NCBI RefSeq assembly: GCF_000003815.2
Contig: NC_049981.1
Location: forward strand, 14,112,217 to 14,176,216
DNA: 64,000 nt
Direction of reading: 5' to 3'
From: Branchiostoma floridae
Lineage: Eukaryota > Chordata > Leptocardii > Amphioxiformes > Branchiostomatidae
The translations under genes were made by a program, and so were the position numbers. The notes under the pieces are model-generated. The model was not told the DNA's origin, made no database searches, and saw only the letters and a program-made list of their open reading frames with translations. Shown one piece after another: positions 30,522-42,600 of this stretch; the first letter of the stretch is position 1; each line of letters begins with the position of its first letter.

Positions 30522-33177
30522 TAATCAATTCATCGTTAGTGTCCACAACCTGATGTTCAACTTTATTTCATCAGTGTCACTGAAGAAAGATGGTGGATGG
30601 TAAGTTATGTTACTTTATTTTCATAACTAATCAAAAATGATATAATAGTTCCATACTTGCGCCTCTAGGAAGCTAATATGTGTATATTTTATTCATAAAT
30701 TATGCGAAATTCATATTGCTAAGCAAAAGCTACAATGAATTTTTTTACTTTTTTTGCGTAATCTAAGAGGAACATTCAAAAAAATTAAGTCACTCTAAAA
30801 TGTTAAGGCAATAGTATGAAGTCTCTGTATAGAACCCCGGATGTTGTAAATCCTGCTCCTTCCAAGCGATTTATCATTCTGGACCGTACGATTGGTTAGC
30901 GAGAACATGTTATGACGTTCAGGAAATTGGAATCGCCGAAGGTCAAGTTTTCTCCGCATCCCATCTGTGCTACTGCGGCGCTCTCCTTCCCACGCGGAAC
31001 TTTACGGTCTCTAAATCTTGAGAGTCAGTCGTTAGACGATAGAGCAGGTGGTGTAGAAATCATTATTGAGTCATTGGGATCATTTTTCGGCAGACAAGAA
31101 CGATTGCAACATCGTTAGTGATTGAAAAGCTACTTGAACTCGTTGAAGTATATTGAAATATTGATTCAGTTGTGGCAGATCTGTGAAGATTTCGTGTTCA
31201 TCAACGAAGGAGGTTGAAAGATACATCACACGTCGGCGGGTAAAGTGAAATTTTGATCGATAGTTTGCCTTCGAGTCCTAAATCTCTCCGATTGGAACCG
31301 AAGTCAAGAAAGTTCTTGAAACCTGACTAGAATAGTTGAAATCAAGAGTAGGGGATGTAACGTTGTACATTAGATCAATTTCTTCACTAATGTTGATTTT
31401 ACTATGTCAAAAACTAGCTTAATGTGTACTTTTGTTTGTGTTAACGTAAACGGCAAAAGGGATAAGGTCTCAATGGCATTTGAACTCAGATATGGATACT
31501 GGTTAAGCTTAGCTACAAGTCCCAGGTAATAAAATGAAAGCTCCTTTGAAATTCACTGGGATTCAATTCACTGCCTGTTCCCTAGTGTCCCATATGACAT
31601 AGTGCTCTTTGAAGTTTATTTGAGTTGATCTTCTCCGGTTGGTGATTCCTATCTTAAAATGTGAGTTGAACTACCGAAGTCTGTTTGGCATTATTCGGTG
31701 CTTGAGTCCAGTAATTGAGTTCCATATGCTCAGTTATTTCCATGGAAATTTTCTTGTCCTCTTCCTGACCTCGTCCTCCTATTGTTCTTTTAATGTTCTC
31801 AGAAAGACGAAACCTCCTTGACACATTATCAGAATCTTTATCCCTAAGTTTTCTTTGCACCACGCAATGAGGAAAATTGCTAAACACTGGTACTTTCTCA
31901 AATGTTTTCTTCCTCTTTTCTGTTTGACAATTGACGAGTATAGAGTCATAGCATCAACTACAAGCATCCGTTGCTGACAAAACAACTGGTTGAATGTGAC
32001 TCTTTTGACAGAAGTCGAAGAGAAGAAGATCGAACTAGCAATTCTAACAGTGTTAATTAAGATGTTGCATACCTCTCTATCAAATACGCTTTAGAAACAA
32101 CGATTATGTCTATGCACAACGATTAAATATCAATTAACGTTGCGCATACATTATTGGATTGCCATTTTGCACACTATCTCTGGCAATAGTTAAAAACTGC
32201 ATTACCATCACGACTAAATTATTACCAATCACAGTCAAGGTCAGGAGATTGCATGATAAGCCTGAACGTTGGTCGTGCGCCATGGTCACCAAAGGTCACG
32301 AGTATCCCACGCGTTCTTTCATTATACCCACATCAAACAAAGCTAGATCTGACAGATATAAATGACCATACCACGTAATGAGTTCTCTATACGATCAATT
32401 GTACTCACATCCACTTTTGTATAGATGTGCTATTGGGACGAAGAACATTACTCATATTTGATCAATTGGTGGCGAATTGGTTCTTCAATATTTGCATCAC
32501 TGGCATTTCACTGCCATTCCTTTTTCATTGCATTTTCTTAACACTGTCTTCATATATTCTAAAACCGGGCACAAGTTTTTTAAAACTTAAAAGTGTGTGG
32601 CAGTTATATGTCTGCTGACTTGATGAAAGCTAGCGCTATTGACGTATCTGGTGAATATCATAGTTTACCAACATGTCTCCAACATAACAAGTCAATGCAC
32701 AGTGGCCCCAACATCTGATCTACATTCAAAAGAACCAAGCTTCAAACATTGACTTTAAACTTTTAATTCTGCAAGCAAAATATCTGCAACAAAGTTTGGT
32801 ATATCGTCTTTACATGCTAGCGACGGAAAGTGAATTCAGGCGAAGAACAGAGGTACAATTATCTAGCGAAATACGTTCTACATTATCTAGAGTATGTTCC
32901 ATCGCATCACCGCTGGAGATTCGCAGCAATGTAAACTCCTTCGCCATGGCTCTCTGCGATATGGCAGCTGCTGCAAAAAGAAGAAGAAAAGTAAGGACAA
33001 ACAAGTCTTTGATTTTTAGACTCAAGACATAAATGAAGGTGATATCGAGCTAGTTAAGTTCAAATAGCAAATGCACAAATAAGCTTATCGTCCACTCGTC
33101 CTGTCGTGACAGAGGAGGCAGATACTATGTAATGTATTTTCAGGTTCATTGGACAGGGAAATTTTCGTAGCTCTTTT

Positions 33178-33296
33178 CGACGTACGGGCACAATGAACAG
33201 TATCGTGCATGTCGGGTGAGCGACACAGTCGGGATTCGAACTCACAACCTCTTGCCTTGGTTCTGAGGCAGGGTCACAGAGCCACTGGACTAGGTA
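33178..33296 (-). mobile_element. tRNA-derived SINE
   Basis: On the minus strand, box A TAGTCCAGTGG (33282-33292) and box B GTTCGAATC (33233-33241) have tRNA-like spacing and are followed by a non-tRNA body. It abuts the Harbinger-like element. Confidence 0.7.
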
Positions 33297-33532
33297 TATC
33301 TCACTGCACTTGGGGCTCCGGTGTGACACTGCGGGGTTCGAATGATACTCATCGAATTTCAGGGATCAAGAACGAATTTTCTTACTTTTTGTGTATTTTG
33401 TTATCTCCTAAGCCATACTTTTACATATTACACAATATCTGAATGATAAAAAATCGAAGAAACAAAACAGTGACGCAGTGAACGAACCCCGCAGTGCCGC
33501 ACCTGTGCCCCAAGTGCAGTGAGATACCACCT
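33292..33532. mobile_element. PIF/Harbinger-like MITE (older copy)
   Basis: Ends AGGTATATCTCACTGCAC and GTGCAGTGAGATACCACCT, with inner arms around GCGGGGTTCG/CGAACCCCGC. It is the same family as 57155-57380. It lies 24 bp beyond the stop codon of CART-like gene 2, so the 3' UTR of that gene probably runs into it. Confidence 0.8.
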
Positions 33533-33556
33533 TAAAGTGACTGATGAAACCTACCT

Positions 33557-33682
33557 TCAGAGCTTCTGACACGGAGTGTTCCCATATGTTGTCATGTCGC
33601 AGAAGAAGCCAGGCGGGCAGTCGCACTTCTTGATGCGGCGGTTCCCGTACATCTGTTTGCAGGGCGTTTTGGCAGTCGGGCA
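33557..33682 (-). CDS. CARTPT-like: CART-like gene 2, exon 3 (Cys-rich peptide)
   Basis: 41 codons plus TGA: CPTAKTPCKQMYGNRRIKK, CDCPPGFFC, and a tail ending TPCQKL. It starts at the first Cys like the equivalent exons of genes 1 and 3. Acceptor ctccacag. Confidence 0.88.
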   Translation of the reverse strand, partial: CPTAKTPCKQMYGNRRIKKCDCPPGFFCDMTTYGNTPCQKL

Positions 33683-36600
33683 CTGTGGAGGAGAGAGAGA
33701 CGTGGTTTCAGGAAATTAGCTGACTTTCGTCCGTTTTCCTCTGACGTTTGAAGTAGAATTTTCTTCCCTTGTGCATTTTAATCGGTGGCGTTGGAAAAAA
33801 TGTCATTATGTTTACCTTCACAGAAGGGAAACATATTGTTATATTTCCATACCACTAGTATGGTTTAAGATATCTCGCATTTGCTTATGTTTCTTCTGTC
33901 AATCTTCAAATCGATTCGTCTCCTTCATTTCTGAGACAAATGACCTGAATATAAGGGTAGCGGGCAGTACCCTCAAGCCCCTTACATTTTTTATACATCT
34001 TGTTATACAAAAGCCCATGTTTTTAGTGGATGTACTTTGGGACTGCTCTATATTGCTTTGGGTTGTGCTGGAAGAGAGCGAAGTACAGAATACAGAAGGA
34101 ATGTGTTGAGTAAGAATGGACAGAGCAATAGTTAGTTAAGCTAGACCGTGTGAAAGTGAATAGTATGTATTTGTTGGCAAATATTAACGTTACCTTTCCA
34201 GTTGATATTTTTGTCATTATTGTACTACAATCTTATATATGTGTCACCTTACAACTCAGGTGTGCTACAACCCACATAATTCATATTCTTGAAAATAGGT
34301 ACTAAACATGCTATTTTATGTGTAACTTTACATAAAGCGCATTTTATGAGTCTAATGACAGTATGCAAACCGATGATTACATGGATAGTAGTGGCATGAA
34401 TGAGATGCAGGGGGATGGGCGATACAATGACCTTGACTTTGACAAATAAAAACAAAAGAATCTCTAAGATTTGTTTCAGCACCGACCATTTGCCTGTGCC
34501 TGGGCAGTGCCTCTTGGTTGATTGCTGACAGTACGAAGTCATACAGGTGACCAGTGCCGCACCTCTGTCGCCCACATACCCGCCTATGTATGGCCCACAA
34601 TGGAAGTCTGGAGTCATTCTGCAGCACATATATAGCCGGGACTTCAAATATTGTCCAAATCCGAAATACATCAATTCAGTGTTACACGATACGAATGGAA
34701 TTGATTTATAGACTTCGTATTTATCACCAATGTGCGCTGATGTTTGCTTCAGTTGTGTCTGAATGAATAACATGCTTGTCACATCGTGGATACTGACAGG
34801 AAGTTAGGTCAAAGGTCCCAGAATAGGTCATCTCATTTCCTGTCCCGAATATTTTCTGCTAGATGAATTTTACCTCATAAGAATCAGTGAGCATAGCCAA
34901 ATAATGAAAGGATTTTACATTCGATAAACGTCGCAGCAATGAATTTCAATAAATGACTTTTGTTAATTACTAACCGCAAAGATATGAAAAACAGATGCCA
35001 AGCAGAGAAAAGTCACTAGGAAGAATAAAATCAATTATTGTTTCCTGTGTCTTGATTACAAATGGCCGCAATATTGTAACTTGTGAAGCATCGCTGAGAC
35101 ATACACTGCTGTTCAAAATGAACCTATTCAATTATGAGTATGGATCAATGAAAGGTGTGTTGCCATGTGAGAATCAAGTGAGTCAGCGCATGTAGAAGTG
35201 AAATGAATGCAGCGACTGAAGCAAGTCAGCAAATCAAATAAAGTATTCTATATTGCAGAAGGTGTAACAAATGAGAACTTGCAGCACATTTATAGATTTA
35301 GAGACAGGGAAATCACAACCACGTATCTTACACCTCTGAGCGAGAAACAAAAGAATGATACATGCATTCTACATGTTCCTCATTACGTCGTTTGTACTTT
35401 TCAACGTTATTAAAAAACATCTTCATATCGGATAGTCTGGTGTAAATACACTAGCTAAGAATTGAGTATGCAGTATCTATATTGATTTTGAACTGCAAGG
35501 TTGGGAGTTTTGGCGCCAAAACGTCGGACCTGCACTACGGAATATTCATGAGCTTCTTCGGTTTACACGTGAATTCTGCCACTTACATACGTTTGAATAT
35601 TCATGATCACGCTCTGAGCACGTGCTGCAAGGTGGCAGAGAGAGCCAGTTAATTAATATTCATGAGTCAGGCAACCCAACCGCGCTGTCGAGAGGTTCGT
35701 CTTCTGAGATCTGTGAATACACTCGCTAAGAATGGAATATGCAGTATCTATACACACAACATCATTGAAACTCTAGCAATCATCGTTTATCTTCATGGTT
35801 CAATGTTCGGCCATAAGTTTTTATCTCCACGAGCTGCTGTTATTCCTATTATAACAGAATAAACACAAATACATCGATCGAAACTTAAACAGTTACAGTT
35901 TGCTATCACTACCAAGGTAAGATAGACACAATGTTTTGAAGCTGCTACTGTTATATTTACCGTTTTGTAACGCCGTGCACGTTCGGGTAGAGCAGCCTCT
36001 GCCCTCAACAGTTCAAGTTCACGTTCCTCCAGCAGGTCCCTCAGTTCCTCAAGTGCCTGAAAGGAAGTTAACATCACATTAGATAGAGGGCGCTTCTGCA
36101 CCGTATACGTAGCCTCAACCGTTGAATCTCTAGGTGGCGAGATTGATTGGTGTACAGAAACACATACCTTCCGATGTACCTTCACTTAAACGCAAGTAAT
36201 ATAAATAATGCGAGTTGGAAAAATGTGTGGTAACGATCTTATGTTATTTTTCCACCGAAACTGCATGATACAAGCATATATAGATAATGAGCAAAGAACG
36301 TCTGTCTGTAAATTAAAACCCTAACTTATAGCTTTAATGGACCATGAACCCTATAGTTTCAAACGTACAGATAGATCTCAGATGTGTTTCCACAAAGCTT
36401 ATGTCATATTCATTCATAGATTAAAACCCATTTGATGAGATTTTTATGAAAGACCTTGAACCTTCTTGTAATAGTACAGGATATCAGCCAATGAATCATT
36501 GTATTTCACCAGAACCCCTCTAAAGACAAGCGGGGGGATTGTAAACCTTAGTCAGAGCTGCGGCTGGCAGTGATGCACTACTTTTATCGCACATTTAGAG

Positions 36601-39600
36601 CACCAACAGTCGTATAACATCTCTTAGTTGAAGAGTTTCTTACGGATAAGATCCACAGAGGGAAAATTGAGTAGCGGGGCTATCTACTGTGACCAGGTCG
36701 TTAGCTTTCTTTTTCCTGGCTTCACGTAAATAATTTGTAAGAAACTCCGGACCTTTCTGTCGTTAAGACTCTTACGGCTTGTGAGCATGTATCTTTGAGG
36801 CCAATACGGGCCAATTATTTCCATCTAACAGTGTATCTGGAAACAAAGGCATAAGGTCCATAGAAGCCTTTTATCACCGTATTGTGTGTCGTAATTTTGC
36901 CCCCATCCCCACCCAGTCTTTAACTTTACTTTAATCTCATTTATTGCTTCTGCGTAGTTTGCAAGAGTGGCGAAAAGTTTGTATACAGTATATGGCCACT
37001 TTTAAGACCTGTGTGGCAAAAGTTAAGAACAAGCCCTCTCCGACTTTTAACATTTGAAAAGCTGCAGATACTAAATCCCCATTTGTCTTTGGTACTGTGT
37101 GTGTTGGGAGGGGGATGCAAATACTTTAAGCGTTGACTGGTAAAATAATGAGAGTCTTTAAGATCTTGCTGATCCTTGCTAATGTGGCGTCCACATATTG
37201 CATTACAAAATATACCATTGTTTTATACATTAGTGTAATTGTCTAGCCTGTATGTGTTTACACAATCTCTTGCTAGCTGGGGTTAAAGACGATATTGTGG
37301 GGTCGGCCGCTAGGAGCGCGATTTTAGTCAGGCTATGGGATTGTCGTGTTGTACAAGGTTGGAGAATGTTCTACTGACACTTGCTACTGAACACTGCGGC
37401 AGTGCTGACAAAGAATGGCACAGAACAAGCAGGCAACATAATTGAAACTTGTATAAAGAAGACGAAGTACACAAGAATAAACTAACCATTGCTCCCCCCC
37501 CCCCCTTTTTGCGATGATAAGGTACCTATTGGACTTAGTGACACGCAGCACACGCTACAACCTTCACACCCACATGTTTCAAGTATTATCCGTTGACGTG
37601 AAGCTCTTATAATGAGTTCTGGATAACCTTTCATATTTTCCACACAGCACCTGGTCCCTTCTGCGATATAGAATATATATGTTTATTGCAAGTTCTTGCC
37701 CGAGGGCTAATTGCAGGTACAAACAACATGTAAAATAAGGAAAAATACAAAGGTGCTAGGAACTACATTCTATGACTATGCTATGCTAGTGTACATTATA
37801 CTGGTTTTGTTGGGTTAGACTTCTTCTCTTTAGGCAGTGGAAGACGAATTTACCCACTTCTTTTATAATGTGTGGGTTCTTTGATTTTAATAGTAGGATT
37901 GATTTTTCATTGTCAGGAATAGTTGGAAAGTAAGCGTGTATTTTGGATACACTCATAAATAGTTGGTTTCTTATATCATCATAAAAAGAACAATTAGTGA
38001 TAAAATGACTCTCGTCTTCCACAGCATTTGAGGGGCAATATTTACAAATCCTCTCGGACACAGGTAGCTTCATATATCTCCCCTTTTCTATTTCCAGGGG
38101 GTGGGCACTAATTCTAATCTTACTGGTAGCTGAACGCTGCTCAAAGTCGCAAAGTTCGAGATATTTCTCTATACAATATTCGGTTTTAAATTTTCTGTAA
38201 AATCTAAGCTTGCCAGTATCGGCAGACAGATTATGGAAGAAAGTTTGAATATACATATCTGAAAACCTTGTCCTTAATAGATTGCATATATGTTAAGGAT
38301 CATAGTTAGTGCTATCACCATATAATAAGTATGAGTAGCCACAGTGATCGAAGATCTCCTTAACTCGCTGTAATAATGTCCGTCGACGACTATTTGTCAG
38401 AGATGTATGTTGTAATCGGAGAGCATCAACTTGCAGCGGGTGTGTATCGGAGTCTAGTTGTGTTAAGTGTGTCCAGAATTTTACAGTGCGCAGGGATATA
38501 TCTAAATCTAGTGGGAACCTTCCTAGTTCTGCTCTGGCTGCTACATTACTACTGTTCCTGTGCACACCAAGTACATTCTTGCAGAAGCGGTTATGGGAAT
38601 TTTCAATAGGTGAGGTGTCATTTATAGGGTCTTTACCCCAGATTTCACATCCATACAGAAGTATTGGTTTAATACAAGTGTCGAATATTCTTAGTAGGCA
38701 CTTCGGAGAGACAGACGAACGGAGTAGCGATTTGAGACTGAACATGGCCTTTCGTGCTCTGAGTGAGAGCTGTTTTTGTGCAAGAGAGAAACTGCCTGAT
38801 GCAGTAATATTCAAGCCCAAGTAGCAGTAGGACTGGACTATGTCAACTGTGTCTTGCCCAAAAGAGAATGTTTGTTTTGGGAATGATCGGCCAGATTTGT
38901 TGAAGATAATGACTTTTGTTTTCTTTAAATTGACTTGTAATTTCCATTTCGTACAAAAGTCGCTCAATCTATTCAGGGCAATTTGAAGTCCTTTATCGGA
39001 CTCAGAAAAAATAACAACATCATCTGCGTATAAGAGGCATGATACAAACAGGTTATGTAGGGAGGGTGGTGAGCATTCAGTATTATCAAGTACATGTACA
39101 AGGTCGTTTATGAACAGGTTAAAGAGTGTAGGGCTAAGGTTACAGCCTTGCCTGACACCCTTCTCGGTTGCAAATGATGGCGTTAAACCAGACGATGTTT
39201 TGACGCATGTCAGGGGTTTTGAGTACATACATTTAATAAGCTTATAGATATAAGGTGAAAGGAAATGCCTACCGTAATAGGATATTAATTAGTGTCCTAT
39301 CTAATGGGCCGAGCACAGTGTCACCCATTTTTGAAGGAAAAATAGACAAGAGAGACAAGAGGGTTTTTTTCACTGTTCTTCTCTTTTATTCGTCAACGTT
39401 TCAAAGAAGGAAAGAAAAAAGGATGTGTCAAGCTTCACACGACAGGTTACTTGTCCGCCGAGCTCCCACCAACCCACTCCTGCCAACTTGACACAGCAAC
39501 ATAAAATACAAGACAGAAAGTTCATACCAGTAGACTCCGACTACATGGGAGTAGGGGATTAAAAGCGCAGGTGTAGTTTTCCCCCCGTCGACCCTCGCCC

Positions 39601-42600
39601 ACATGCACTGAGCACCACATACAGAGACATAAACGTTGTTTCATACAGACGTACAAAGTCAAGCTTTAATCTTGAGCGGAGGCACTCCTTCGTGTACGGG
39701 ACCATCTCGATGTGAGGTTTTGTCAAAGCAGGGTTCACAACGTGAGGACCATATGGCACGTTTGTTGGATGAGGTACTGTGGCAGGCTAATGGTCAAAGT
39801 GACATCTAACACACCTATACTGACGTATGTGGTCTGGCGAATGTCCGTTGTCAATACGCTCATGTTACTGTGATTCTAGCTAATGGTTAACTCCTGTCTT
39901 CAAATGGAATAAAAGTAATTACCTCCATGAAATGTCATGGAGGTTATATTTTACCCTGCGTTTGTGTGTGTGTGTGTCTGTCTGTCTGTCTGTCTGTCTG
40001 TCAACAAGATAACTCAAGAACGGCTGAATGGATTGGTTTCATACTTGGTGTGTTGGTAGGGTGTGATGAAAGCTAGAAGTGATTAGATTTTGGGCTATAC
40101 TAGCGGCTATACTTGGTACTGCAGCGCAACTTCCGGTTTTGCTATCTCGTGTTCTGAACAAGCTATGGTCCCAATTTTGGGTGTTAGATAGCTCTTGTGC
40201 TCAGGAATAAGTGACATAAGTTTGGGCCCCCTAGCGTCTAGTTTGGGGATAGCAGGGGCATTTTTATCAAAAACTTCTGAAGCAGATAACTCAAGAAGGG
40301 AACAACAGATTTTCACGATTCTTGGTATGTGGGTACCTTAGACAATGTTGTACAAGATAAAATACTAATCATGCAAAATTAGAGTACATTTGCATAATTA
40401 ATGAGAATATTCTATCATAGCAGTTTTTTCAATGTATCTCCTGTCCTGGAAATGATATGATGTTGACAATTGGGTGGTAGACAGCTTTCAGGGTCATGAT
40501 ATCGTGGGTCAAGTTTCAGCCCCCTAACATCTAATGTTGGAACTGCAGGGGTATTTTTGTCAAGACATTGCAAAGAAGATAACTGCAAAGAGGAATGATG
40601 GATTTCCATCACTTTAGGCATGCAGGTAGCTTAGGCAAATATGTTCATAATGACATACATGTTATGCAAATGAGGGCTTTATTTGCATAATTAATGGGGA
40701 CATTTTTCCCAGCATGTGATGTGGCAAGAGATAATAAATTCACATAAATTATGCTAACAAGGGTCTTCTGTGTATATCTATCCCTATGTCATGAGGCAAA
40801 AATTACTTGAGAAAGGTATCACCAATGCAACATAAACAGTCAGGGAGCTCCGGAAATAGATTTCTGCTCTGCGGTACATGGTCACTGTAGAGTCATGGCA
40901 TTCCAGAGGTCACTGAGGTCAAATCCCTCTGAAGCGCGCAGGTGGAATGCCTCACTGCCAACTCCAGAAAGTAACTTCCGGTCCCTGTGACACAGGAAGT
41001 TCACTGGCCATCTGCTCAGTGCTCCAAATGTCACAGAGGTGACGTTTCAGCCAAAACAATATACACAGTGTTACTGTACGGGCAGGAAAGTTCTCTGGCT
41101 ATAACAACGAGTTTTATGCCTGTTCTTGTTGGAATTTGTTGCTCTACATGGAGTCTTGGAATATCAAGGGAGTTTATTTGGACTGAAGAGAAGACCAACC
41201 GGTAAGCTAAGTACAAAGTGTACTATGTACATGTCAACTCTCTAAGTCGAGCCTGAACTGTTGAAGCTGGATAGCATAAATTATGTTAATGTTAATTAAT
41301 TGCATAAAATTTACAAAAGCTCTAAATTTTCATGGAGGTATGAGGTCGCCGAACTCTAGTTTAACCTATTGAAGTCATCCACGCACGCATCACTTTTCGC
41401 CTCTTCTACAAAAAGTCACCTTCTCCGAGGCTCCACGCAAGTCCGGAACGTGCCGACTCATATTGCCGCAAATGGCCAGCATGTGCCGGTGTGACAGGGT
41501 TTTCGCCCCCCCCCCCCGTGATCTCGCCCCCCCCCCGGGGGCGAAATCACTAGCGATCTCGCCCCCCCCCGGCTAGTGATCTCGCCCCCCTACCTCGCCC
41601 CCCTTTAGCGATTTCGCCCCCCCCCCCCAAAAAAACGTGTTTACATGACATTTTAGAAGTTGATTGGTATAAATCACAAAATGTAGTTTCAGAATGATAT
41701 AAGTACACGAGTTTGATACATAACTCCATTCATAGTATCAACATTAACGTAATTACATGGTAATAAGATAGTTGAACTTGTTTCAGACAAGGAGGGTTTG
41801 GTCCCTTGTATTCCCGTTATTGCATATACCTGAGTCTTGACATAAGATGTATTTCATTGTATTCACCTGTCCTCAAGCAACCTATACATCTCCAATATGA
41901 AGTCTCTACCATGAAGTGACCACAAAAGAACTATGTAATGTCTTTATTAATTATGCAAATATTAGGTATTAATTAGAATAACGCACATTTTGGTATATGC
42001 ACCTAGCCAAGGGATATCTTCACCTCCAACATGACTGTTTTTCTAGTATTTAGGAACTGATGCATTTACCCGTGTTTCTTAAGACAGGTACTTTATCAGT
42101 GTTTGTGTAGCATTTAGCAACAGCTATATCAACTTGCGCGTAGATAGTGTTTATAATGAGAAACTATTATTCACGTGTGTTTTTAATTTTGTGAGTGCTT
42201 TGGAAATGTTTCCAGCACAAGAAAGAAAACACTGTGACAAATTGAAAACATATAGCTGACGTATTCCGTACCATAGACGGTGTTGATTTATACGTTCGCA
42301 GTAGCACTGTTTTTATGCCGCCTCAGCTGCAAAAATTGTCTTTTTCATTTCAATGTCATGTTTGCACCGAACAATATAGTATAGACTTTCGAGGTATGAC
42401 ATCTTACGGTACGGTAATAAGGTGCCATATAGGTACCAGGTAACACACCATATACGTTACTCCTCAGGTGCAGTATAGTACCAGGTAGCGCACCTGTGAT
42501 ATGTAGTAGCCAGCTGCTCTGGGGGGGGGGCGAAAACGCTAGTGATCTCGCCCCCTGTCACACCGGCCTAGGTGAGCTCGTTAGGTACTACCGCAAACCG

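Larger units (their letters stand above)
25580..33556. other. Intergenic region between CART-like genes 1 and 2
   Basis: No complete gene was seen. It holds an EF-hand-like remnant (27900), a pyrimidine-rich microsatellite (28555-28618), a tRNA-like sequence (30010), a mariner-type MITE (30397) and, near 33.2-33.5 kb, a SINE followed by a Harbinger-like element. 30.6-33.1 kb is plain sequence. Confidence 0.65.

Noticed and set aside
33557-33682. Reading the Cys-rich exons as defensin- or toxin-like peptides
   Set aside because: The C-x11-C-x-C-x5-C spacing, propeptide helix, dibasic sites and exon borders agree with CART and not with a common toxin fold.
34249-34782. 177-codon minus-strand ORF with several Cys inside intron 2 of CART-like gene 2
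   Set aside because: The Cys do not follow CART or any pattern I know, the middle is intron-like hydrophobic sequence, and no start context or signal peptide supports a gene.
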